A stretch of 64,000 nt of DNA from Bellilinea sp034411135. Its GTDB lineage: Bacteria; Chloroflexota; Anaerolineae; Anaerolineales; Anaerolineaceae. The translations under genes were made by a program, and so were the position numbers. Positions 30,780 through 39,627 of the stretch are shown here, one piece after another. The notes below the pieces were generated by a model. It was not told the DNA's origin and did not search any database. It worked only from the letters and a program-made list of their open reading frames with translations. How positions within the stretch are numbered: the stretch's first letter is position 1; each line of letters begins with the position of its first letter. Location: NCBI GenBank assembly GCA_034411135.1, contig DAOUMN010000056.1:1-64000 (forward strand), read 5' to 3'.

Positions 30780-33539
30780 ATGATGAAAAGCTGGCATGCC
30801 GAAACATTGACCGATATCGAACAAGAATTGGAAACTGACCTTAAGCACGGGCTTTCCAATGAGCAAGTTGCACAAAGACGAGAAAAATATGGTTGGAATG
30901 AGCTTGTCGAGCGCGGCTTGAAAAGTCCGTGGAAAATTTTGCTGGAGCAGTTGTCTGAAATCATGGTTGTTATTTTGATTATTTCAGCGGTGATCTCCCT
31001 GCTCTTGCACGAGACAACCGATGCGATTGTCATATTGATCATTGTAGTTCTAAATGCATTGCTCGGTTTTACCCAGGAGTACCGTGCTGAACGAGCAATG
31101 GCAGCCCTCAAGCAAATGGCAGCCCCACGGGTTAAGGTGCGCCGCGAAGGTCACTTGAGCGAAATTTCCTCGCGCGAACTGGTGCCGGGTGATGTCATCC
31201 AGTTGGATGCCGGTGATGCTGTCCCTGCGGACAGCCGTCTGATCGAAGCGGTCAACCTGCGCGTACAGGAAGCGGTGCTGACCGGGGAATCCGAGCCGGT
31301 TGAAAAACACGTTGCTGGGTTGAGCGGAGATCACTTGCCAATTGGTGACCGGAAAAATATGGTATTCATGGGCACGGTGACCACCTATGGGCGCGGACTG
31401 GCACTGGTGGTGCAAACCGGCATGCAGACCGAACTGGGACGCATTGCCGATATGATTCAAGGCGTTGGACAGGAAGCCACCCCCTTGCAAAAACGGCTGG
31501 AACAGTTGGGGAAGGGGCTGGCGGTTGCTGCCTTGGTGATTGTGGCTATTGTGTTTGTGTTCGGGCTGCTGCGCGGGGAGCCGATTCGGATCATGTTCCA
31601 GACCGCGATCAGCATGGCGGTTGCAGCAGTTCCGGAAGGATTACCTGCCGTGGTGACCATTGCGCTGGCACTCGGCGCACAACGTATGCTGAAACGTAAT
31701 GCGCTGATTCGCAAACTACCTGCTGTGGAAACGCTGGGTTCTGTTACGACGATATGTTCGGATAAAACCGGCACGCTGACCGAAAACCGCATGACCGTGA
31801 CGGTGGTCGATGTGGCTGGCAACCGGCTCGATTTTCAGGAAGAGGTGCAGAATTATTCGCCTACCGTTCCGGAGCGCGAAAGTGTCAAGCCGGTGCTGGT
31901 CGAATACCCTGCCGTGGCTTTGCTGCTGGTGGGCGGGACATTGTGCAACGACGCGGTGATCGAAGCCAATGAGCAGGCGCGCGGCGGTTTCGTCTCGGTT
32001 GGTGACCCGACCGAAGGTGCGCTGGTCATTGCCGGGGCGCGGACGGGTTTGTGGAAGGATGATCTGGATAAGGCTATGCCACGGGTTGCGGAACTGCCGT
32101 TCGACTCGGAACGCAAACGAATGACCACGGTGCATCGCTTAGAAGAGGAACACCTGCCTGAGGTTTTGAAAACCGCCGAAAAAGTGATCCAAAGCGAAAT
32201 CTGGCAACCCTACATCGCCATTACCAAGGGTGCGGTGGACAGCCTGCTGGAAGTCAGCAGCCGGGTATGGGTAGGTGACCGCAGTATGAACCTGGATCAG
32301 GAATGGCGCCAACGGATCGAGCAAGCCAACGCCGACCTGGCAAAGAAGGGTATGCGCGTTCTGGGAGTGGCATTCCGTATGTGCCCGCCGGATCAAGTCG
32401 AAGGCTGTGACCAGCCGGTTGAAGAGGATTTGATATTTATTGGCATGGTGGGGATGATCGACCCTGCCCGTCCGGAAGTCAAAGATGCAGTCGCAACTGC
32501 GGTGTCTGCAGGGGTGCGTCCGATCATGATCACCGGTGATCATCCTTTGACTGCGCTGCACATTGCCCGCGAACTGGGCATTACCACCCCGGACGGACGC
32601 GCCATCACCGGTCATGAACTGGCAACAATGCCCATGGATGAGTTAAAGCGGGAGCTTAAATCGGTCACCGTGTTTGCGCGTGTCTCGCCGGAGCACAAGT
32701 TGAAGATCGTGCAGGCATTACAGGAATTGGGTGAAATTGTTGCCATGACCGGTGATGGTGTCAATGACGCGCCGGCGCTCAAAAAGGCGGATATCGGTGT
32801 GGCGATGGGTATTACTGGCACCGATGTTTCGAAGGAGGCTGCCGACATGGTGCTGCTGGATGATAACTTTGCCACCATCGTTGCGGCAATTGAAGAAGGA
32901 CGGCGTATTTATGACAATATTCGTAAATTCATCAAGTACACCCTGACCTCCAACGCTGGCGAGATCTGGGTAATGCTGGCTGGTCCGTTTTTGGGCATGC
33001 CGCTGCCACTGACTCCTATCCAGATCTTGTGGGTCAACCTGGTAACCGACGGGCTGCCTGGGCTGGCATTGACCATTGAGCCTGCCGAACGAAACACGAT
33101 GAAGCGCAAACCGTTTCCACCCAAGGAAAGCATCTTCGGACGCGGTATGGGGCGTGACGTGTTATGGATCGGTTTGCTGATGGGTGCCGTCTCGCTGGTG
33201 GCGGGTCTGTGGGCGTTGAATACCGGCCGCACTGAAACCTGGCAAACAATGATCTTCACCACGCTAACCCTGGCGCAAATGGGCAACGTGCTGGCAATCC
33301 GTTCCGACTGCGATTCGCTATTTCAAATTGGTCTTCTCTCCAACAAGCCATTGCTCGGTGCTGTGCTACTGACTTTTGCCCTGCAAATGGCAGTCGTGTA
33401 TGTTCCATTTCTGCAGGATATATTCAACACCCGCCCATTGCCACTGGAAGACCTGTTGATCAGTCTCGGCTTTAGCACAGTGGTATTCATATCGGTTGAA
33501 CTGTTCAAGTGGTTGCGCAGGGCGAGGAGAATAGAATAA
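30780..33539 (+). CDS. P-type cation-transporting ATPase, probable Mn2+/Ca2+ exporter
   Basis: The 919-residue pump is a P2-type ATPase of the SERCA/PMR1 kind. It has an N-terminal cation-ATPase domain, actuator motif L-T-G-E-S, the ion-site helix P-E-G-L-P-A, the phosphorylation motif D328-K-T-G-T, hinge motif G-D-G-V-N-D-A-P, and ten predicted membrane helices with N-L-V-T-D-G-L-P-G in helix 6. A GGGAGG site precedes two consecutive ATG codons. The PEGLP and helix 6 residues fit Ca2+/Mn2+ transport; control by the yybP-ykoY riboswitch favours Mn2+ export during manganese excess. The substrate call is inference. Confidence 0.92.
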   Translation: MMKSWHAETLTDIEQELETDLKHGLSNEQVAQRREKYGWNELVERGLKSPWKILLEQLSEIMVVILIISAVISLLLHETTDAIVILIIVVLNALLGFTQEYRAERAMAALKQMAAPRVKVRREGHLSEISSRELVPGDVIQLDAGDAVPADSRLIEAVNLRVQEAVLTGESEPVEKHVAGLSGDHLPIGDRKNMVFMGTVTTYGRGLALVVQTGMQTELGRIADMIQGVGQEATPLQKRLEQLGKGLAVAALVIVAIVFVFGLLRGEPIRIMFQTAISMAVAAVPEGLPAVVTIALALGAQRMLKRNALIRKLPAVETLGSVTTICSDKTGTLTENRMTVTVVDVAGNRLDFQEEVQNYSPTVPERESVKPVLVEYPAVALLLVGGTLCNDAVIEANEQARGGFVSVGDPTEGALVIAGARTGLWKDDLDKAMPRVAELPFDSERKRMTTVHRLEEEHLPEVLKTAEKVIQSEIWQPYIAITKGAVDSLLEVSSRVWVGDRSMNLDQEWRQRIEQANADLAKKGMRVLGVAFRMCPPDQVEGCDQPVEEDLIFIGMVGMIDPARPEVKDAVATAVSAGVRPIMITGDHPLTALHIARELGITTPDGRAITGHELATMPMDELKRELKSVTVFARVSPEHKLKIVQALQELGEIVAMTGDGVNDAPALKKADIGVAMGITGTDVSKEAADMVLLDDNFATIVAAIEEGRRIYDNIRKFIKYTLTSNAGEIWVMLAGPFLGMPLPLTPIQILWVNLVTDGLPGLALTIEPAERNTMKRKPFPPKESIFGRGMGRDVLWIGLLMGAVSLVAGLWALNTGRTETWQTMIFTTLTLAQMGNVLAIRSDCDSLFQIGLLSNKPLLGAVLLTFALQMAVVYVPFLQDIFNTRPLPLEDLLISLGFSTVVFISVELFKWLRRARRIE

Positions 33540-33578
33540 TCCCCTCTTCCCGCGGATTAGTGGTCAATGTATGAATAC

Positions 33579-33620
33579 TTTTTACGAAACGGGTGCAGTT
33601 GGTCGCCCGTTTCGTAAAAA
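33579..33620. terminator. Perfect 15-bp inverted repeat, probable terminator
   Basis: TTTTTACGAAACGGG (33579-33593) pairs perfectly with CCCGTTTCGTAAAAA (33606-33620) around a 12-base loop, 39 bases past the ATPase stop. The A/T-rich outer part makes it look like an intrinsic terminator working in either direction, though a free T run downstream is missing on the plus strand. Confidence 0.65.
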
Positions 33621-33877
33621 TGGCAAGGAGCAGTCCTTGACAACTGAAACCCTTACCTCCGGCGTATGGATTACCCGCAAAGAATATCGGTGCTTTTACT
33701 AATTTGATGAATACAGTAAAAAATGCCCCATTGATTTATTTGACAATGCGTAATAAAATCGGGCTGTAAAGAATATCATTTCGGGTTAATGTTCTTTATA
33801 AAAATTTTTATCTGGATGAGGCCCCAGGACGGGGTATGAAATTAATAAACAAAATTGATCATTCTTTAGGAGATTCT
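33621..33877 (+). promoter_or_regulatory. AT-rich leader of the NYN gene
   Basis: No gene is seen between the ATPase and the NYN-domain gene. The stretch is clearly richer in A+T than its surroundings. TTGACA at 33740-33745 with a TGTAAA at 33765-33770 (19-base spacer) is a possible promoter. A short CCCC/GGGG hairpin (33822-33834) lies in the leader, and AGGAG at 33868-33872 is the ribosome site. Confidence 0.4.
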
Positions 33878-34714
33878 ATGCCCACGCGTGGTGGTGGTAG
33901 CAAAGTTGGCATTTACGTTGATGTAGCCTACGTGTACAACAACGGCGGCTCGAAAATGCAATACGACATCTTGCGGGAATTTGCCTGCCGGGATTATTCC
34001 GAGCCGGTGCGCATGAACGCGTATGTCAGCTATGACCGCGAGCGGGCAGAATGGGATGAAGTCTATCGCAAAGGCACGCAGAATTTTCATTCTGCGCTGC
34101 GTGATATGGGTTACAAAGTCATAGTTAAGGAAATCCAGTGGTTTGAGGATGAGAGCGGCAACCGCTACGGCAAGGCAAATGCTGACCTGGATCTGGCTGT
34201 GGATGCGCTGCTGCAATCGGCAAAATTGGACCGCGTCCTGTTAGCAAGCGGCGATGGTGACTTTGTCCAGGTGGTGCGTGCTCTGCAGGACAAGGGCTGC
34301 CGGGTGGAGATCATGGCTTTGGACAATGTGTCCAGCAAATTGCGCCACGAAGCCGATTTCTTCATCTCTGGTTACCTGATTCCTGACTTGATTCCGGTCA
34401 GCAACTACAAAACCGATCAGCCTGAATGGGGCGAGATTGGGTCGCGGGTGCGCGGCTGGTGTTACTGGCATAGCGAACAGGGTTATGGCTTCATGCGCTA
34501 CTTGAAAATGATTGCCCAGGGTTTATGGTTGACCGATACCCGTCACCCGGATTCCCCCTATGCAACAGCATTCTTTCACGACTCAAATTTACCCGAAACT
34601 GTGCGTCCGAATGTGCTACCCAGCCGTAACCATATTTTCGAGATGGAACTTGCCCGCTCGGAGCGCGGTGGCGGTATTCAGGCGATTAATATCGAATTGA
34701 TCAGCAAATTCTAG
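33878..34714 (+). CDS. NYN-domain (LabA/DUF88) protein with cold-shock-like C-terminal domain
   Basis: The 278-residue protein has an N-terminal NYN domain, a PIN-like RNase fold. Its acidic residues are visible: V-G-I-Y-V-D-V near residue 12, N-A-D-L-D-L-A-V-D, and A-S-G-D-G-D-F followed by F-I-S-G-Y-L. The C-terminal 85 residues (W-C-Y-W-H-S-E-Q-G-Y-G-F-M-R ... A-F-F-H-D-S) resemble a cold-shock OB fold, so it may bind and cut RNA. The ATG at 33878 has an AGGAG site; a longer in-frame start at 33836 lacks one. RNase activity is inference from the fold. Confidence 0.82.
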   Translation: MPTRGGGSKVGIYVDVAYVYNNGGSKMQYDILREFACRDYSEPVRMNAYVSYDRERAEWDEVYRKGTQNFHSALRDMGYKVIVKEIQWFEDESGNRYGKANADLDLAVDALLQSAKLDRVLLASGDGDFVQVVRALQDKGCRVEIMALDNVSSKLRHEADFFISGYLIPDLIPVSNYKTDQPEWGEIGSRVRGWCYWHSEQGYGFMRYLKMIAQGLWLTDTRHPDSPYATAFFHDSNLPETVRPNVLPSRNHIFEMELARSERGGGIQAINIELISKF

Positions 34715-34763
34715 CTGGGTATAACCCGTCTAACTCAGCCGGCGAATTTTAGGCGCAGGCTGG

Positions 34764-34769
34764 TATAAT
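34764..34769 (+). promoter_or_regulatory. Extended -10 promoter of prfA-prmC
   Basis: TATAAT is preceded by TGG, giving an extended -10 (TGN) element; no good -35 box is seen. The predicted leader is about 30 bases and ends shortly before the prfA ATG. Confidence 0.6.
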
Positions 34770-34804
34770 TTTTCTGTTAACCCCACAATCAAAAGAATGC
34801 TGGT

Positions 34805-35875
34805 ATGCTTGAAAAACTGGAAAAGATCGAAGAACGTTTTGTCGAAATAAATCGTCTGCTCGAAGAGGCTGGCGAGGATTATCAACGCGCGGTCGAGCTG
34901 GCAAAAGAGCGTGCCGAACTGGAGGAGATTGCTGAAAAAGCCAGGCACTATCGCCAGACATTGGCAAGAATCGAAGAAGCCAAACAATTGATCGACGGCG
35001 AGGATGAGGAACTCAGTCTGCTGGCAACGCAAGATCTGGAAGAATTGCTGCCGTTGCAGGAAAAGTTGGAAACGGAATTAAAGTCCCTGTTGCTGCCCAA
35101 AGACAAGCGTGATGAGCGCAATGTCATTGTAGAAATCCGTGCCGGTACAGGTGGAGAAGAAGCCGCGTTATTCGCCGCCGACCTGTTTCGCATGTATACG
35201 CGCTTCGCCGAACGGCGAAACTGGAACGTGGAAATTCTCTCGCAAAATGAGACTGGTATCGGCGGTTTCAAGGAAATCATCTTCATGGTCAAGGGGCGCG
35301 GGGCGTACTCGCAGCTCAAGTTTGAATCGGGAGTGCACCGCGTACAGCGTGTACCAGCAACCGAAGCCTCTGGGCGAATCCATACTTCGACAGTCACCGT
35401 AGCCGTGCTGGCGGAAGTGGAGGAAGTGGATATCCACATCCCCGAAACCGATATCCGCATGGATATTTACCGTTCCGCCGGGGCGGGCGGGCAGAATGTG
35501 CAGAAGAACTCGACCGCAGTGCGCATTACCCATCTTCCCACCGGCATCGTGGTGGCTTGCCAGGATGAACGATCCCAGTTGCAAAACCGGCTGCGCGCAA
35601 TGAGTATTCTGCGTGCTCGCTTGTACGAAATCGAAGAAACCCGTCGGCAGCAGGAATTGGAAGAAACCCGCCGCTCTCAAGTTGGCAGCGGCGAGCGCTC
35701 GGAAAAAATTCGCACCTACAATTATCCGCAAAACCGGGTCACCGATCATCGCATCAACGTTTCGTCCTTTAACCTGCCCGCGGTAATGGATGGCGACCTG
35801 GACGAGTTCATCGAGGAATTATCCCTGCGGGACGAAACGGAGCGCCTGACTGCCAATGAGGAAGATGGGGATTGA
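34805..35875 (+). CDS. prfA: Peptide chain release factor 1
   Basis: The 356-residue factor recognises UAA and UAG and hydrolyses peptidyl-tRNA. Type RF1 is shown by P-A-T at 184-186 (RF2 would have S-P-F), and the catalytic G-G-Q is at 228-230 in S-A-G-A-G-G-Q-N-V-Q. It is the usual partner of prmC, which methylates the GGQ glutamine and starts within its last codons. Notably, RF1 does not read UGA, the codon used for selenocysteine at 15975-15977. Confidence 0.97.
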   Translation: MLEKLEKIEERFVEINRLLEEAGEDYQRAVELAKERAELEEIAEKARHYRQTLARIEEAKQLIDGEDEELSLLATQDLEELLPLQEKLETELKSLLLPKDKRDERNVIVEIRAGTGGEEAALFAADLFRMYTRFAERRNWNVEILSQNETGIGGFKEIIFMVKGRGAYSQLKFESGVHRVQRVPATEASGRIHTSTVTVAVLAEVEEVDIHIPETDIRMDIYRSAGAGGQNVQKNSTAVRITHLPTGIVVACQDERSQLQNRLRAMSILRARLYEIEETRRQQELEETRRSQVGSGERSEKIRTYNYPQNRVTDHRINVSSFNLPAVMDGDLDEFIEELSLRDETERLTANEEDGD

Positions 35876-36707
35876 AGTCGGGGAATGGCTGAAGTACGCC
35901 CGATCGCTGTTGATTAATCACGATCAGCCCAATCTCGAGGCGCAAATTTTACTGGCGCACGTTCTCGGCGTCCGCCGCGAAAACCTTTTGGCGCATCCCG
36001 AATGGCGCATTCCTGCACAGCAACAAGAAATTGCCGACGGGCTTCTGCACCGTCTGAGCCAAGGGGAGCCGCTGGCTTACCTGACCGGTTGGCGGGAATT
36101 CTATGGGCTTTTGTTTCGGGTTACGCCGGATGTGCTGGTGCCGCGTCCGGAAACGGAGCAGCTGGTTGATCTGGCTGTGGATTGGCTGCGCCGGCATCCC
36201 GCCTGCCGCCGCGCTGCTGACGTGGGCACAGGCAGCGGCTGCATTGCGGGGACATTGACTTACCAAATCGATGATCTTTGGTGCTTGGCGGTGGATTGCT
36301 CCTGGGCTGCGCTGCAGGTCGCTGTTGAAAACTTCCACCGGTTGGGTGTGCAGCCAAGAACACCACCAGTGCAGGGAGATTTGTTAAGTGCATGTACTGG
36401 ACCCTTTGACTTGGTGTGTGCCAATTTGCCCTATATCCCGGCTGGGGTGCTTCCATCACTGTCGGTCGGACGTTTCGAACCATCCCTCGCTTTGAACGGC
36501 GGGAGCGACGGTTTAATCTGGATACGTGCCTTGCTGGCAGATGCCCCGCGTTGGCTTGCCCGCCCCGGCCTGCTGGTATTGGAGATCGAAGCTGGACAGA
36601 AGAACAGCGTTCCGGAGGAAGCGCGCCGGTGTTTGCCAGAAGCACAGATTGACCTTTTTTACGATCTTAATGGGCTTCCGAGGGTGGTGCGGGTGGAACG
36701 CAGTTAA
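35856..36707 (+). CDS. prmC: Release factor glutamine methyltransferase PrmC (HemK)
   Basis: The 283-residue enzyme methylates the GGQ glutamine of release factors. It has the N-terminal helical domain (about 1-85), the SAM-binding V-G-T-G-S-G-C-I-A loop, and the substrate motif as N-L-P-Y (about 190), where most PrmC proteins have N-P-P-Y. It overlaps prfA by 20 bases from the ATG at 35856 (a second ATG at 35865 is possible). The pairing with prfA confirms the call. Confidence 0.93.
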   Translation: MRKMGIEVGEWLKYARSLLINHDQPNLEAQILLAHVLGVRRENLLAHPEWRIPAQQQEIADGLLHRLSQGEPLAYLTGWREFYGLLFRVTPDVLVPRPETEQLVDLAVDWLRRHPACRRAADVGTGSGCIAGTLTYQIDDLWCLAVDCSWAALQVAVENFHRLGVQPRTPPVQGDLLSACTGPFDLVCANLPYIPAGVLPSLSVGRFEPSLALNGGSDGLIWIRALLADAPRWLARPGLLVLEIEAGQKNSVPEEARRCLPEAQIDLFYDLNGLPRVVRVERS

Positions 36708-36763
36708 AATCCAAAATTCCAGCACACAATGGTACAGCATTGGATTCATGCTACAATATCTGC

Positions 36764-37192
36764 ATGTCAAATCAAAGCGAGACGGGACCATCTGCCACGT
36801 ATCTGAAGCATCGAAAACAGGTGCAATGGCAAATCATCCTTCCGGTGGTTGCTGCAGGTGTAGTCTTTTTTGCGCTGGGCTTGTTTTTGGTGCTCAGCCC
36901 GACACCGGGCAGTGCCAAAACCGGTCAGTGGGCAGCCATTTCAACTATTTGGCTGGTTGCTCCGCTACTGGTGGTTGGACTGCTGTTTTTTGTTGTGACG
37001 AGTGGGTTAATTTATTTAATGAGCCGCTTTTTAAGGATTCTACCGTCGTATTTGCGCCTGGCTCAAATTTATGCCCAGCTAGCCAGTTTGTGGGTGTTGA
37101 ATTTTTGTAACCGCTTGTCCGAGCCGTTTATCAAGATAGGCGGTTGGAACGCCGGGGCGAAAGTGCTGCGATCCAAACTAACCCGGCGCTGA
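36764..37192 (+). CDS. Small membrane protein, two helices
   Basis: The 142-residue protein (ATG at 36764) has two membrane helices (about 27-48 and 63-88) and a soluble C-terminal half that reads like an amphipathic helical segment. No family recognised. TACAAT at 36752-36757 lies six bases before the ATG and there is no ribosome site, another candidate leaderless gene. A longer frame from 36740 would cross the promoter. Confidence 0.65.
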   Translation: MSNQSETGPSATYLKHRKQVQWQIILPVVAAGVVFFALGLFLVLSPTPGSAKTGQWAAISTIWLVAPLLVVGLLFFVVTSGLIYLMSRFLRILPSYLRLAQIYAQLASLWVLNFCNRLSEPFIKIGGWNAGAKVLRSKLTRR

Positions 37193-37229
37193 ATTTTTTG
37201 AGGCTTAATCCAACCATAAGGGACTGCTC

Positions 37230-37433
37230 ATGGAGAACTGGAAAACCAAAACAATTCTCATTGGAGGAATTCTGGGAGCGCTTGCCGGAGTGATTGCCGC
37301 ATTCATGCTGATTCAACGGTCGGAAGAGACACAACAGTCACCCAAACTGACCGCCGGGGATGGTGTTAAGGTGGGGTTGGGGGTGCTCGGTGTGCTGCGC
37401 ATGATCTCGGATATTCCCGGCTCTAAAAAATAA
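37230..37433 (+). CDS. Small single-helix membrane protein
   Basis: The 67-residue product has one N-terminal membrane helix (about 8-28, T-I-L-I-G-G-I-L-G-A-L-A-G) and a short glycine-rich tail ending in S-K-K. An AGGGA site precedes the ATG. It lies 37 bases after the previous small membrane protein and just upstream of the PfkB gene. Function unknown. Confidence 0.65.
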   Translation: MENWKTKTILIGGILGALAGVIAAFMLIQRSEETQQSPKLTAGDGVKVGLGVLGVLRMISDIPGSKK

Positions 37434-37465
37434 CTGAGCGCAACGCGCTGCTTGCGGGGGATGGG

Positions 37466-38482
37466 TTGGATAGCGCTCCTTTTTTACGTTACCTGATCGC
37501 GGGTAAGTTACAGCGCGATTATCTTCTTCCATTGAATGGTAAACCTTCCCTGGATGTTGCCGGGGGAAGCCTGATCTATTCCGCGGTGGGTTTACGTATT
37601 TGGGATCAGGGTATTGGCTTAATTGCCCGGGTGGGAGAAGATTATCCCAAGGAATGGCTGGAGAAATTTGAACAGCACGGCTTTGACTGCCGCGGGATAA
37701 AGATTCTGCCTGATGCGCTGGACGTGCGTTACTTTGCCGCCTATACCGAAACCGACTCGCGCGAAGTGGATAATCCGGTAGCGCACTTCTCACGGTTGGG
37801 GCTACCCTTCCCCAAAGCCATGCTCGGCTACAGCGCGGCAAATCGTTCCATCGATAGCCGCGTGCAACCTTCGGAATTGACCATCCGAGCGAACGATTTC
37901 CCCCCCGATTACCTGGACGCAACAGCCGCGCATATTGCTCCGGTGGATTTCCTCAGCCAAAGCTTGCTGCCATCACTCTTCCGCCAGGGACATATTACCA
38001 CCCTCACCATGGATCCCTCGGCTGGTAGCATGAACCCAACCTTCCGTGACGATTTGCCCGCTATGCTGCGCGGGGTGAATGTGTTTTTATGCTCCGAGGA
38101 AAAGTTGCGCAGCCTGTACCAGGGTATCAGCGATGATCTGTGGACTATGATCGAGATGATTGCTGCTTATGACTGTGAAGTGGTGGTCGTCAAACGTGGC
38201 AGTCGCGGGCAGGTGGTATACGACCGCGCCCGCCGCCTGCGATGGGTTGTTCCGGCGTATCCAGCCAGGGTTGTCGATCCGACTGGCGCCGGAGACGCCT
38301 TTAGCGGTGGTTTTCTGGCGGGCTTCCGCCAGACCTACGACCCATTGGAAGCTGCATTGCGCGGAAATATCTCGGCTTCGCTGGTGGTTGAAGGCAGCGG
38401 TCCCTTCTATGCGCTTGACACATTACCCAATTTGCCAACCTTGCGCCTGGAAAAACTTCGCGATATGGTGAGCAAAGTCTGA
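37466..38482 (+). CDS. PfkB-family carbohydrate or nucleoside kinase
   Basis: The 338-residue protein has the ribokinase-fold signatures: G-G-S-L-I-Y-S-A-V-G-L near the N terminus (substrate lid) and D-P-T-G-A-G-D-A-F-S-G-G-F near the C terminus with the catalytic Asp. It would phosphorylate a sugar, nucleoside or similar alcohol. The start is uncertain: the first usable codon is a TTG at 37466; no ATG is in frame nearby. It overlaps the M20 peptidase gene by one base (TGATG). Confidence 0.85.
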   Translation: MDSAPFLRYLIAGKLQRDYLLPLNGKPSLDVAGGSLIYSAVGLRIWDQGIGLIARVGEDYPKEWLEKFEQHGFDCRGIKILPDALDVRYFAAYTETDSREVDNPVAHFSRLGLPFPKAMLGYSAANRSIDSRVQPSELTIRANDFPPDYLDATAAHIAPVDFLSQSLLPSLFRQGHITTLTMDPSAGSMNPTFRDDLPAMLRGVNVFLCSEEKLRSLYQGISDDLWTMIEMIAAYDCEVVVVKRGSRGQVVYDRARRLRWVVPAYPARVVDPTGAGDAFSGGFLAGFRQTYDPLEAALRGNISASLVVEGSGPFYALDTLPNLPTLRLEKLRDMVSKV

Positions 38483-39627
38483 TGGTGAAGATCGATCCCC
38501 ATCTGTTGGAAGCCATGATCCATCATACCGCCCGGATTCAACAAATCCCCGCGCCGACTTTTCATGAACAGCAACGGGCTGCTTATCTGCATGCTGAAAT
38601 GGTTCGCCTGGGCATGGATGAAGTGTTTCAGGATGATGTTGGTAATGTATACGCACGCTGGCGCGGCAGCGATCGACTTCCGTTGGTTATTACAGCCCAT
38701 CTGGATTCGGTCCATCCAGATCAGCCGCCCCTACCGCTTGAAGTGACAACTGGAAAGATGACCGGTCCGGGCGTGGCGGATAATGCACTTGGGCTGGCGG
38801 GTTTGCTTGCCATCGGTCAATGGCTGGTTGACACCTCGCGGCGCTTTCCTGGAGATATCTGGCTGGTTGCCGATGTGGGTGAAGAGGGTCTGGGCAATCT
38901 GTCTGGCATGAAAGCGGTGGTTGATCGTTTCGGGGAAGAAGTTCAGGCTTACCTGATCCTCGAAGGGCTTGGTTTCGGACAGGTTTGCCACCGCGGTTTG
39001 GGCGTGGCACGTTACCGGATCACTGCCAGCACAGCAGGCGGGCATGCCTGGGTTAACTACGGCACACCGTCCGCCATCCACGAGCTGGCGGTTGTCATCC
39101 ACAATTTGGCAGAAATTGTATTGCCTGCCAGACCCCGCACCAGTTTGAATGTGGGCATGGTACATGGCGGAACATCCATCAACACAATTGCTGCCAGCGC
39201 GAGCTGCGAGGTTGATTTGCGTTCGGAAGACCAGACCACGCTCAACCGGCTGGTCAATCGAGTCAAGCGCATCCTTGCTGCTCGGACGCGCAAGGGAGTT
39301 AAATTCGACATGGATGTGATCGGCATTCGACCAGCGGGCGGTCTACGCCCTTCGCATCCATTGGTCAAGTTGGTATTGGAGTGCCTGGCGGAAATGCATG
39401 TCCCGGCAACGTTGGAAGTCGGCTCTACGGATGCCAACATCCCCCTCAGCCGGGGGATTCCGGCGGTTTGCCTGGGGTTAAGCCGCGGTGGCGCCCCGCA
39501 CACGGCTCAGGAATACCTGGAAATCCCGCCCATCCGGCAGGGGTTACAGCAGGTGATCGAAATGATTGAAATGGTATGGGATAAGTTGCCTGAGAAATCC
39601 AGACCTGGCGGTACAGACGGGTTATAG
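38482..39627 (+). CDS. M20-family metallopeptidase
   Basis: The 381-residue protein has the zinc-site order of M20/M28 exopeptidases: A-H-L-D-S-V, G-V-A-D-N-A-L-G, E-E-G-L-G-N, and a late H-T-A-Q-E-Y-L. The lid domain has G-G-H-A-W. It resembles tripeptidase- or carboxypeptidase-type enzymes; substrate unknown. Translationally coupled to the PfkB kinase upstream. Its 3' end overlaps the end of the convergent cyclase gene by 6 bases. Confidence 0.88.
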   Translation: MVKIDPHLLEAMIHHTARIQQIPAPTFHEQQRAAYLHAEMVRLGMDEVFQDDVGNVYARWRGSDRLPLVITAHLDSVHPDQPPLPLEVTTGKMTGPGVADNALGLAGLLAIGQWLVDTSRRFPGDIWLVADVGEEGLGNLSGMKAVVDRFGEEVQAYLILEGLGFGQVCHRGLGVARYRITASTAGGHAWVNYGTPSAIHELAVVIHNLAEIVLPARPRTSLNVGMVHGGTSINTIAASASCEVDLRSEDQTTLNRLVNRVKRILAARTRKGVKFDMDVIGIRPAGGLRPSHPLVKLVLECLAEMHVPATLEVGSTDANIPLSRGIPAVCLGLSRGGAPHTAQEYLEIPPIRQGLQQVIEMIEMVWDKLPEKSRPGGTDGL

